Positions 8,363-16,642 of a stretch of 49,932 bases of DNA are shown piece after piece. The DNA lies in the NCBI GenBank assembly GCA_001918935.1, contig MNGW01000069.1:1-49932 (forward strand). Reading direction: 5' to 3'. The notes beneath the pieces are model-generated. The model was not told the origin of the DNA. It made no database searches and worked only from the letters and a program-made list of their open reading frames with translations. A program made the position numbers and the translations under genes. The stretch is from Acidobacteriales bacterium 13_1_40CM_3_55_5 (GTDB lineage: Bacteria; Acidobacteriota; Terriglobia; Terriglobales; Acidobacteriaceae). Within the stretch, counting starts at the first letter, position 1, and every line of letters starts with the position of its first letter.

Positions 8363-10408
8363 TCACATCATGGCTACCGGCGGCGCCGGTTCGTTGGGGT
8401 CGCCGGCACTCGATAGCGGAAGTCGGATCATCAGAACGGCCAGAGCAATCATCACGGCGATTCCGGCAACATATGACTGATTGCTAAACACCTGAGGTCG
8501 GGCCCAGGCGGGTGCGAATTGCAATCCGGCCCACACCAGTCCAAGGATAGCTTCGCCGGCGATGAGGCCGGAAGCGGTGAGCACGCCGGCATTCTCAACG
8601 CGTGCTTTCTGCGCCTGATTGAATCCGCGGCGTTGGGCCACCCAATCTCCGAGGGAGCGGAAAACTCCACCGAGGAATATTGCGAATGTGGTCTCAAACG
8701 GCAGATACATACCGACTGCCACCAGCATGGGGCTGCGCACCTGCATCATGATTAACCCAATGCCCATAAATATGCCGACCACCACCAGCGGCCATGGCAT
8801 CTCGCCGCCCACGATTCCCATGGCTAGCGTGGCCATTAGTCCAGCTTGGGGAGCGGAGAGTTGGCGGTCTCCAAATCCGACTCCGCCGGCTTTGATGTTG
8901 GCTTCGTGCAGCAACATGAGGGGAAAGTACATCACCAGACTTGCCACTACGACCGCGATTAATTCCGCCATCTGGATCTTGCGAGGCGTGCCTCCCAGGA
9001 TGTATCCGACTTTAAAGTCCTGAAGCAGTTCTCCTGCTACTGCCGAGGAAACGCAAACCACAGTAGCAACGCCGAGCACCGCGGCCACGCCGGCGTTTCC
9101 AGAAACTCCCAGCGCAACCATGAGCAAAGCCGCAACCAGCAAAGTCGAGAGAGTTAATCCTGAAATCGGATTGTTGGACGATCCGATGAATCCGACTAGA
9201 TTGCCGGAAACAGTCGCGAAGAAGAAACCGACAAAAATCATCACCACGGCTGCCAAAATGGCCGGCCAAACCAAACCGGTAATATGAATATAAAGAAAGC
9301 ACATGAGCACGAACATGAGGGCAATCAATCCGAAAACAACCTTCGAGCTCATATATTGTTCAGTGCGCGAAAGTTGGGCTCGCTGCGCGGCAGTCTGTCG
9401 CAGGTCAGCGAATGCTTTGCCCAGGCCGGCAGTCAGGCTCTTGCGCATTTTGAATAACGTATACGCGGCCCCTACAAGCATTCCGCCTACGGCGATGGGA
9501 CGCACGATGAACCTCCATACCGCAGCCGCGATGGCTGCCCAGTTATCGGGCGTGTCGGATGGCAGGTATTGTTTGAGTTGAGGGCCGAGAAAGAAGATGA
9601 GCAGAGGAACCATCAGTCCCCAGGCCAGCACACCGCCGGCAAATTGGAGGGCGGCAAGACGCAGCCCGATAATGTATCCAACTCCTAAGTAAGCGGGACT
9701 CACGCTCGGCGCCGCGAACATGCTGGTTCCTCCTGCGGCCACCAGGTTCGTGCTTCCTGCCGTACCCAAACGAACTTGGCTATGACCGAGACTGCCTACC
9801 ACAGGATGGAAATCTTTATCGGCGGCGAATAAACCGAAGCGTCCGAGCATATACACCACACCGCCGATGCCGATATTCCAGAAAAGATATTTCGCAGCTT
9901 GTGCGCCTCGCTGGCCGGCTTTATGAATTTCTGCGGCGGCCACGGATTCTGGGAACGGGAGTTCCGGGTCCTCCACCATCACCCGCCGCACTAGAGAAAT
10001 GAAAAGCACCCCCAGTATGCTGCCCACCATAATCAACGCCGTGGATTTCCAGTAGGCGTCGGCGGGACGAAAAGAAGTCCAGGCCCGAGAAAGCAAGAAA
10101 GCAGGAATGGTGAAAATCGCGCCAGCGGCAACGGACTCTCCGATGGAGCCGGCGGTACGGGCAATGTTTTCTTCCAGCAGCGATCCCTTCCACGCCCGCA
10201 GGACGGCCATGGCAATTACCGCGGCAGGATAGGTTGCCGCAATCGTGATTCCCGCGCGCAAACCCAGATAAGCATTGGCCGAGCCCAGAACCACCGTCAT
10301 AACCAGTCCCAGCAAAACCGCCCGGAGGGTAAATTCCTTCATTTCCACGGTTTCGGGCACAAATGGTTGGTGCTTCCTGGGGCTGTTCACCGTAATTTCG
10401 GTGCTCAT
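8363..10408 (-). CDS. OPT-family oligopeptide transporter
   Basis: A 681-residue inner-membrane protein with about 14-16 hydrophobic helices. The N-terminus TLRAVLLGLVMTVVLGSANAYLGLRAG and the following serine/alanine-rich helix with GSIGESVAAGAIFTIPAF are the hallmark of the bacterial OPT family (electrochemically driven uptake of oligopeptides or metal-chelate peptides). Length is normal for bacterial OPT proteins. A 217-bp gap separates it from the divergent zinc-ribbon gene, so its promoter should lie there; a short dyad (AGCCCC/GGGGCT, 10504-10522) is present in that gap. The substrate is not decided by sequence, but neighbouring peptidases favour peptides. Confidence 0.9.
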   Translation of the reverse strand: MSTEITVNSPRKHQPFVPETVEMKEFTLRAVLLGLVMTVVLGSANAYLGLRAGITIAATYPAAVIAMAVLRAWKGSLLEENIARTAGSIGESVAAGAIFTIPAFLLSRAWTSFRPADAYWKSTALIMVGSILGVLFISLVRRVMVEDPELPFPESVAAAEIHKAGQRGAQAAKYLFWNIGIGGVVYMLGRFGLFAADKDFHPVVGSLGHSQVRLGTAGSTNLVAAGGTSMFAAPSVSPAYLGVGYIIGLRLAALQFAGGVLAWGLMVPLLIFFLGPQLKQYLPSDTPDNWAAIAAAVWRFIVRPIAVGGMLVGAAYTLFKMRKSLTAGLGKAFADLRQTAAQRAQLSRTEQYMSSKVVFGLIALMFVLMCFLYIHITGLVWPAILAAVVMIFVGFFFATVSGNLVGFIGSSNNPISGLTLSTLLVAALLMVALGVSGNAGVAAVLGVATVVCVSSAVAGELLQDFKVGYILGGTPRKIQMAELIAVVVASLVMYFPLMLLHEANIKAGGVGFGDRQLSAPQAGLMATLAMGIVGGEMPWPLVVVGIFMGIGLIMMQVRSPMLVAVGMYLPFETTFAIFLGGVFRSLGDWVAQRRGFNQAQKARVENAGVLTASGLIAGEAILGLVWAGLQFAPAWARPQVFSNQSYVAGIAVMIALAVLMIRLPLSSAGDPNEPAPPVAMM

Positions 10409-10625
10409 GGGTAAGATCCTCGCAAGTATTTAAATCTGCTCCACATAGGGCAAGACCGCGCACGTTAGCACGCGTGCTGGCTCCATTACAAGTGCGTGGC
10501 CAAAGCCCCACTCCGAGGGGCTCCGGACATCCTTTGTGAGATGCATAACTTCTAATCAGGTGCTCTGCTTTGGTATGATTTTAGGACTGCATTGTCTTCT
10601 GGCCCCGTTTTGAGGAGGACAAGCC

Positions 10626-10835
10626 ATGCTGTCAAAAGAATTTCAGTGTTCTGATTGTGGAAGTCTTGATGGTTTCCGCTCGCATCCCAGAAGTTTCACG
10701 GAAAAGTACATTCTGCCCGTGCTGTTCTTGCGTCCAGTGCGTTGTGCGGATTGCTACCGTCGCGATTACCACACCGTTTTTACGAACGTGCGAGAGCGCC
10801 AGGAATCCGAAGTAACTCATAAAGCTGCGGCGTGA
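10626..10835 (+). CDS. 69-aa zinc-ribbon microprotein
   Basis: A 69-residue protein with two CxxC knuckles (FQCSDCGS at about 8-11 and RCADCYRRDY at about 39-42), which would form a zinc ribbon. A hydrophobic stretch YILPVLFLRPV lies between the knuckles. Strong Shine-Dalgarno (GAGGAGG, 10612-10618) with good spacing to the ATG supports real translation. I do not recognise a named family. It is monocistronic by spacing: the next gene (comF) begins about 150 bp later. Confidence 0.65.
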   Translation: MLSKEFQCSDCGSLDGFRSHPRSFTEKYILPVLFLRPVRCADCYRRDYHTVFTNVRERQESEVTHKAAA

Positions 10836-10981
10836 CTTCGGTGCGTTGCGTGCGGGATGTCTGCCCGTTATACTGAAGAATATCCGTCCCTGAAAGGCCT
10901 TGGCGGGACAGGAGGTTCGTCTTCAGCAGTAGCGGTGACCCAATTCGTACCGGGACCCAAGTTATAGCGAAGGATAATTCG

Positions 10982-11817
10982 CTGGTTTCTTTCCTGGTCT
11001 CTTCGGCGAGCGGTATCGCCGAAAGCCTGTTCGCTACCCTGTTTCCCTCCGATTGCCGCCTCTGTGGTACCCCTCTGGTCAATATTTCAAGATTGCCTGT
11101 ATGTGATGAATGCCTCTCGGCCATGCGGCCAATCGCGGGTGGGACCTGTTCGATTTGTGGCGAGCGCCTGCTGAGCCCATACGCGTTCCTGGCAGAGGCT
11201 GAGGCTCGATGCGGACTATGTCGCAGGCTCGAACCCCCGTTCGTCAAGGCGGTAGCCTATGGCAGTTATGAAGGCGGATTACGCGAACTCATCCACATTC
11301 TGAAATATGGGCAGGTACGGCCTGCAGCCAACGTGCTGGGACGCATGCTGTCGGAAGTAATGGCCGGGCTGGAGTCCGCCTTTGGACCTGGCACAGTCGT
11401 GGTCGTGCCCTTGCAGGTCCGGAGATCGCGTCAAAGAGGCTTCAATCATTCGGAATTGATCGCCCGAGCTGCGCTTAAGCTGGGACCAACCGGAGATCGA
11501 CTGGTGCTCAACGCCAAGATATTGGAACGCCATCGCGACACTCAATCCCAAACCGACCTGACCCGGCATCAACGTCGGGAAAACATTCGCGGTGCTTTTG
11601 TGGTGGCAAATCCTGAAGCACTAAGCGGGCGAGAAGTACTCGTTGTGGACGACGTATTCACGACCGGCACGACAGTCTCGAGTGTGCCAGGGTATTGCTT
11701 CGGGCCGGCGCATCTAAAGTTTGGATAGCAACTCTGGCACGTACGTTGAAAGGCGATGCCCAGCATGCCGACGCGGAATTGGATGAGATCGGCATGACGA
11801 TGGCGGCCCACGGATAA
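10982..11817 (+). pseudogene. comF: ComF-family phosphoribosyltransferase, frameshifted near the 3' end
   Basis: ComF-like protein (competence / phosphoribosyltransferase fold). N-terminal zinc finger: CRLC at about 37 residues before the TTG at 11093, then CDEC, CSIC, CGLC. The PRTase core follows: VVPLQVRRSRQRGFNHSE, then the PRPP loop VLVVDDVFTTGTT. The frame ends at 11728 after a wrong tail; shifting at about 11678-11680 (one base missing, probably one G of a GG) restores ECARVLLRAGASKVWIATLARTLKG and a stop at 11817. The frame is open upstream to 10877 without ATG, GTG or TTG. The only start that keeps the first zinc knuckle is a CTG at 10982, 7 bp after AAGGA. Start at 11093 would lose it. 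Confidence 0.75.
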
Positions 11818-11826
11818 AAAACTCGT

Positions 11827-12435
11827 ATGTCAGGGAAGTGGAACAATTCGATGAGTGGGTTGGGCAGGCCTCATACCCCTTCGCCCGCAGTCGTCGGAAT
11901 GCAACCGGAGAGTAACGGCCATGTCCTGCACGCTCCAGTGCTGGTCCTGAACGCGTCGTACGAGCCGATTAATGTGTGCGCCGCGAGGCGAGCCATTGTG
12001 CTGGTGCTGAAAGGTGTAGCCATGACGGAAGAAGAGAACGGGCACTTCCTGCACGCTGCACGCTTGGCGCTTCGTGTACCTTCCGTAATCCGCTTACTGG
12101 AGTACCGGCGAATCCCCCATCAGAGCCGGGCGCTGTCCCGTAAGAATATTCTGCTGCGCGATCGCAATACTTGCCAATACTGTAGCGAAGTCCTGCCCTC
12201 GAGCGAATTGACGCTTGATCACGTGGTGCCGCGCTCGCGCGGTGGTGCTTCCACCTGGGAAAATCTTGTGGCCTGCTGCCATCTCTGCAATCGCCAGAAA
12301 GGAAATCAACTTCCTGTCGAGGCGGGCATGAGGCTAATGCGGGAGCCACGCGCATTCAATCTCCACACCAGCCGTCACATCATGCGCCTGATGGGTCGCT
12401 CGGACGATAAGTGGCGTAAATATCTTTTCTATTGA
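11827..12435 (+). CDS. HNH endonuclease family protein
   Basis: A 202-residue protein with a C-terminal HNH domain. Seen: CQYC (zinc), [13 protein letters not shown] (first H of HNH), [17 protein letters not shown] (N and CxxC knuckle), at about residues 115-160. The N-terminal half, with [16 protein letters not shown] and a basic helix, is typical of the standalone HNH proteins common in Acidobacteria, Cyanobacteria and Actinobacteria whose role is unknown (nicking, repair or restriction). Start choice is open: ATG 11827, 11851 or 11899; the family-conserved region begins after the last. It lies 9 bp after the restored comF stop, so the pair may be co-transcribed. Confidence 0.88.
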   Translation: MSGKWNNSMSGLGRPHTPSPAVVGMQPESNGHVLHAPVLVLNASYEPINVCAARRAIVLVLKGVAMTEEENGHFLHAARLALRVPSVIRLLEYRRIPHQSRALSRKNILLRDRNTCQYCSEVLPSSELTLDHVVPRSRGGASTWENLVACCHLCNRQKGNQLPVEAGMRLMREPRAFNLHTSRHIMRLMGRSDDKWRKYLFY

Positions 12436-12438
12436 GCC

Positions 12439-13236
12439 CTACGGTTTTGGCGATTTTTCCTGCGCCTGAGTTGTAGCGGGTGTTCGGTGGTAATTCGTAA
12501 ACTTCAGGGTTTGCTTGATTCGCACATCACTTCGATTGAAGTGCAAAGTGTCGTCCGCTGAAGAAAAGGTTGGAAACCAATACTTCCCGTCAATCAATTC
12601 CCGCCACGTGGTAAAGCGTGGGAATAAGTTCTCTTCGAGACGCTTTTTCTTCATGATCTTGATATCAGGTTCTGATTTCCCGCTGTTCTTCACGATCTGA
12701 AAGTCTTGATCGTCCAGCCAGATTCGTCCCTTAAAGTAGCGTTTGCCGGGCTCGATCCGTTTGGGTGCAACATCAAACACGTAGCAATGCAATTCATCCA
12801 TCTTCTGCTGGCCGATGTAAAGCACATCGTATTCCGGGAGTTCATCCTGACTGATGGTGAAAGATGAGCGCGTTTCGAGATCGTCCAGGTCCTCTTTCGA
12901 CATGGGTGTGCTGGCCTGCGGCGAAAACACGACTTGCTTTACGCGCTTGCCGTTCTGGTAACTGATGTCCGCTACTTGACGATATTCGCCGATTTCGCTT
13001 TCACCGTCGAGCGCCTGTGCTCTTATCGTTTGCCGGAAGGTGTACTGCTCGCGTGCCTTTTTCCATTCCTTTTCCTTGGCGGAGAAACGTTGGATAACTT
13101 GCTCCGGGGTCACACCTTTGGGCGGGGATTTATCGAGTTCTCCCTCCTGTGCGCGCGACCTGGGATGCAACCAAAGGAGCGCAAGTAGAAGAGCAAGGCT
13201 AGCTCGCTGAGCTTTGAGAGGCAGCTGGACGCTCAT
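12439..13236 (-). CDS. secreted LolA-like / outer-membrane lipoprotein-sorting-type protein, paralogue 1
   Basis: A 265-residue exported protein with an N-terminal signal (about 1-28, ending SRA). After it comes GVTPEQVIQRFSAKEKEWKKAREQYTFRQT, a helix-strand pattern like LolA/LolB-fold outer-membrane lipoprotein-sorting proteins. The middle (LYIGQQKMDELHCYVFDVAPKR, then RYFKGRIWLDDQDFQIVK) is a repeated beta-sheet pattern, and the end describes FPRFTTWRELIDGKYWFPTF. It is about half identical by eye to the 13349-14170 protein, so the two are tandem duplicates. A terminator lies between them, so each is probably transcribed on its own. Exact function unknown. Confidence 0.75.
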   Translation of the reverse strand: MSVQLPLKAQRASLALLLALLWLHPRSRAQEGELDKSPPKGVTPEQVIQRFSAKEKEWKKAREQYTFRQTIRAQALDGESEIGEYRQVADISYQNGKRVKQVVFSPQASTPMSKEDLDDLETRSSFTISQDELPEYDVLYIGQQKMDELHCYVFDVAPKRIEPGKRYFKGRIWLDDQDFQIVKNSGKSEPDIKIMKKKRLEENLFPRFTTWRELIDGKYWFPTFSSADDTLHFNRSDVRIKQTLKFTNYHRTPATTQAQEKSPKP

Positions 13237-13300
13237 GACGGCCTAGTCTAATCAAACAGAGCCTCAATGTCAGCGGAAGATAATTTTCGGTTTCTGAAGG

Positions 13301-13329
13301 AAAGCCCGCCAGATCGTCTGGCGGGCTTT
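13301..13329 (-). terminator. intrinsic terminator between the LolA-like paralogues
   Basis: Perfect 13-bp dyad AAAGCCCGCCAGA, loop TCG, TCTGGCGGGCTTT. Lies 20 bp after the stop of the 13349-14170 gene and before the start of the second paralogue. On the minus strand the stem is followed by CCTTCAG, so the U-tract is only the TTT of the stem itself. Confidence 0.85.
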
Positions 13330-13348
13330 GGATTGTTGAGACGGACGG

Positions 13349-14170
13349 CTACTTCTGTGGTTTCGTTTCCTTGGGGATTTCCTTACCCTCATAGGTGATT
13401 TTCGACTTGGATCCGAAGCGCTGGTAGTTCTCATACTTCACAACTTCGCGAATGTGAACGTCGCCCGCCATGCCCGAGAAGTGAAGCACGTCATCAGCCT
13501 TCGTGTAGGTGGGAAACCAGTATTTGCCATCAATCTGCTCGCGCCAGGTAGTGAATTTGGGGAAGAGATTTTCATTATTCTTGGTGCGGATATCGGGTAC
13601 AGTTTTGCCAAAAGTCTTAACAATCTGAAAGTCGCGGTCGTCGACCCATATGCGTCCCTGGAAATATCGTTTGCCCTTTTCTATCTGTTTGGGAGCAATG
13701 TCGAAGACATACGTATGCAGTTCATCTTCCTTCTGCTGGCCAACATATAGGATCTGGTACTCAGGAACTTCCTCGCTGGTCAGCACGAAGGGCAGCCGGT
13801 GCCGGATATCGCTAACGTCTTCCGGCGACATCGAGATTTTTTCCAAAGTAGACTGCGGCGCAAAAGTGACATTCTCCAGACGTCTTCCTTTGTCGTCGAA
13901 AACTACGTTGAAGACCTCCAGATATTCCCCGGTGACGGTATCGCCGTCAACGGTTTGCACCTTCACCGTCTGTTTGTAAGTGTACTGGTCACGGGCTTCT
14001 TTGAATTCCGTCTCCTTGGCTGCGAACCGTTGAATGATCTCTTCTGGAGTGGTCCCTTTGGGCTGACTGGGATCGAGTGGGCCTTCCTGCGCCGCTAGCC
14101 CGGGCAAGATGGATGCAAATAGGCAAACCGTGAGTGCTGGAAGTAAGAGAGAACGATTGATAAAGTTCAT
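13349..14170 (-). CDS. secreted LolA-like protein, paralogue 2
   Basis: A 273-residue exported protein with a signal peptide (about 1-27, ending GLAAQ). Shares with its neighbour the blocks GTTPEEIIQRFAAKE, EYQILYVGQQKEDELHTYVFDIAPKQ, KRYFQGRIWVDDRDFQIVK and LFPKFTTWREQIDGKYWFPT. The C-terminus adds a VKYENYQRF strand and a Lys-rich tail. The pattern is that of the LolA-like lipoprotein-sorting fold, which binds acyl chains; the real ligand here is unknown. Followed by a strong terminator. The 240-bp gap upstream is shared with the divergent S9 peptidase gene and should hold both promoters. Confidence 0.75.
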   Translation of the reverse strand: MNFINRSLLLPALTVCLFASILPGLAAQEGPLDPSQPKGTTPEEIIQRFAAKETEFKEARDQYTYKQTVKVQTVDGDTVTGEYLEVFNVVFDDKGRRLENVTFAPQSTLEKISMSPEDVSDIRHRLPFVLTSEEVPEYQILYVGQQKEDELHTYVFDIAPKQIEKGKRYFQGRIWVDDRDFQIVKTFGKTVPDIRTKNNENLFPKFTTWREQIDGKYWFPTYTKADDVLHFSGMAGDVHIREVVKYENYQRFGSKSKITYEGKEIPKETKPQK

Positions 14171-14412
14171 AGACGTAAATGAAGAACCTGAAGGAACGAT
14201 TTGTTTGAAATGTCTGCTCCACCCGCTGCCCGCTTAGCCTGCCGAATGCTTTTCGGTCGGCGGCCCCGCGACACAGAGATTTGCAGCCCTACTTGTTTAT
14301 TAGAGTCATTAAATGGAGGTAAAGTTGCCGCAAAAAGCACTCGTCAGCCTGCGATCCCGACCTGATGGCACACAGGTTGGTTTAAACTACCGATTCCCTG
14401 GGAGGATAGATC

Positions 14413-16485
14413 ATGCGTCGTCTCGTAGTTATCGCAGCGGTACTGATGTGGGTTCTCCCGGTTTTAGGACAGACCAAGCGTCCATTCACTTTCCAAGACA
14501 TGATGTCACTCAAGCGCGTGGCTGAGCCTGTCCCCTCGCCTGACGGAAAGTGGGTGTTATTCAGCGCCGTGGATGTGAGCCTGGAGGCGAACACTAAGAC
14601 ACCGCATGTGTGGGCAGTGCCGGCAGCGGGGGGAGAGGAGCGCGAGATCATCACTGCTCAGAATGCAGATCGTCCGCGCTGGGCGCCGGACGGCAAACGC
14701 TTTCTATTTCTCTCAACGAAGGAAGGCGGTTCGCAAATCTGGATCGCCGACTTTGATAGCTCTTCTGGTACCGTCACTGGGGTCCACAAGTTAACCTCGA
14801 TTGCCACCGAAGCCGACGGCCCAATCTGGTCTCCGGACGGAAGGAATATTCTGTTTGCCTCCAATGTGTATCCCGAATGTACGGATGCAGCCTGCAATCA
14901 GAAGAAGCTTGCCGAATCCGCGCAGACAAAGATCAAGGCTCTCATCTTCACCCATTTGCTCTACCGCCATTGGAATGGCTACAAAGAGAGCAAGCGCAGT
15001 CATTTGCTGGTAATTCCCACCGCGGGTGGCGCGAGCCGCGATCTCACCCCTGGCGATCACGATGTTCCGCCATTTAGTTTAGGCGGGCAAGACGATTACG
15101 CCTTTTCTCCCGATGGCCAGGAAGTCTGTTATACGGCGAACCTCGATGAGGAAGAAGCCACCAGCACGAACAACGATCTTTTTATCGTTTCGGTAAATGG
15201 CGGCTTGGCAAAGAAGATCACAGATAATCCTGCCAGTGATTCCACGCCGCTCTATTCCTCGGATGGGAAGTACATCGCGTATCGCGCGCAATTCAGGCCA
15301 GGGTATGAGAGCGATCGCTTCCGGCTGATGCTCTACGAACGCAAGACAGGCGAGAAGAAGAACCTGACGGAGAACTTCGATCGTTGGGTGGGGACGTTCA
15401 CTTGGGCACCGGACTCGAAAGCGATCTACTTCAGCTCTGAAGATAAAGGCGAAGCGCCTGTCTACCGTTTGAATTTGCCCAGCGGCGTTCCTGCAGAGCT
15501 CACTCGTGGTTACAATGATGACCTTGCCATCACCCGCGACGGAAAGACTCTACTGTTTACGCGGATGTCATTGCTGCATCCTAACGAGATATACGGTCAA
15601 GCAATCCAGGAGGCCGGTGTGGAGCGTAGCGCCAATGGTATGGGTTGGACAGCCGTTACCCATTTGAATGACTCCATTCTTTCCCACGCTTCCATGTCTC
15701 CAGCCGAACCTTTCTGGTTCACCGGCGCGGAGAACGTCAAAGTAGAAGGCTTCATCGTCAAACCGCCGAACTTTGATCCCAACAGAAAATATCCAGTCAA
15801 ATTTCTCATCCACGGCGGGCCGCAAGGGGCCTGGGGCGATGATTGGAGCTATCGTTGGAACGTGGAACTTTTCGCGGCAAACGGTTACGTCGTCGTCATG
15901 ATCAATCCCCGAGGATCAACCGGCTACGGACAGAAGTTCGTTGACGACATCAATGGCGATTGGGGTGGCCGTGCCTTCGAGGATCTGATGAAAGGGCTTG
16001 ACTACGCCGAAAGCACTTACCCATTTATTGACAAAGACCGGGAATGCGCGCTGGGCGCCAGCTATGGCGGCTACATGGCGAACTGGATTCTCGGCCATAC
16101 CAACCGCTTCAAGTGCATCGTGTCGCACGATGGCATGTTCAACACGGAATCTGCCTGGGGCACGACGGAAGAGTTATGGTTCAACGAATGGGAGTTCAAG
16201 GGTACGCCATACAACAATCGCGAACTCTATCGCAAGTGGTCACCACATCTCTCGGCGACAAGCTTCAAGACGCCCACCCTTGTAATTCACGGCCAGCTCG
16301 ATTACCGGCTGGATGTTTCAGAAGGATTTCAGCTTTTTACCACGGTGCAGCGGCTGAAAATTCCGTCGAAAATGCTTTATTTCCCCGATGAAGGCCACTG
16401 GATACTCAAACCGCAAAACAGCCAGCTCTGGTACAAGACAGTGAACGATTGGGTAGACCAGTGGGTTGGGCAGAGTCACCGATAG
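14413..16485 (+). CDS. secreted S9-family (prolyl oligopeptidase-type) serine peptidase
   Basis: A 690-residue exported peptidase of the S9C (acylaminoacyl/dipeptidyl peptidase) type. Signal peptide at 1-20 (VLPVLGQ). The N-terminal beta-propeller (about 35-400) has WD40-like SPDGKW / APDGKRF / SPDGRNI repeats. The C-terminal alpha/beta-hydrolase carries the oxyanion strand FLIHGGPQGAWGD, nucleophile Ser550 in GASYGGY, Asp630 in HGQLDYRL and His662 in DEGHW. It should cleave short peptides in the periplasm. Good ribosome binding site (GGGAGGAT) before the ATG. Monocistronic by spacing. Fits with the two peptide transporters nearby. Confidence 0.93.
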   Translation: MRRLVVIAAVLMWVLPVLGQTKRPFTFQDMMSLKRVAEPVPSPDGKWVLFSAVDVSLEANTKTPHVWAVPAAGGEEREIITAQNADRPRWAPDGKRFLFLSTKEGGSQIWIADFDSSSGTVTGVHKLTSIATEADGPIWSPDGRNILFASNVYPECTDAACNQKKLAESAQTKIKALIFTHLLYRHWNGYKESKRSHLLVIPTAGGASRDLTPGDHDVPPFSLGGQDDYAFSPDGQEVCYTANLDEEEATSTNNDLFIVSVNGGLAKKITDNPASDSTPLYSSDGKYIAYRAQFRPGYESDRFRLMLYERKTGEKKNLTENFDRWVGTFTWAPDSKAIYFSSEDKGEAPVYRLNLPSGVPAELTRGYNDDLAITRDGKTLLFTRMSLLHPNEIYGQAIQEAGVERSANGMGWTAVTHLNDSILSHASMSPAEPFWFTGAENVKVEGFIVKPPNFDPNRKYPVKFLIHGGPQGAWGDDWSYRWNVELFAANGYVVVMINPRGSTGYGQKFVDDINGDWGGRAFEDLMKGLDYAESTYPFIDKDRECALGASYGGYMANWILGHTNRFKCIVSHDGMFNTESAWGTTEELWFNEWEFKGTPYNNRELYRKWSPHLSATSFKTPTLVIHGQLDYRLDVSEGFQLFTTVQRLKIPSKMLYFPDEGHWILKPQNSQLWYKTVNDWVDQWVGQSHR

Positions 16486-16642
16486 CGCTCGAGTGTTCCA
16501 AATTTTGGCTGTCGCACGGATCGGAGTCTTCCTTTTCCAATCCCATCTCCTCGACGTGCACTGCCGATCGCAGGGTTAACCGGTCCCAGCGATTGCAATG
16601 CAAATTGGAGAGTACTAGTTCCTGCCTTTGACGTTCCCAATA

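Noticed and set aside
10858-10967. Short plus-strand peptide starting MSARYTEEYPS before comF
   Set aside because: Only 36 codons, no good ribosome site, and no link to comF in frame.
11735-11750. Sigma-54-like promoter (TGGCACG-N4-TTGAA) before the HNH gene
   Set aside because: It lies in the conserved ComF C-terminal coding sequence (LARTL), and the essential GC at -12 is GA.
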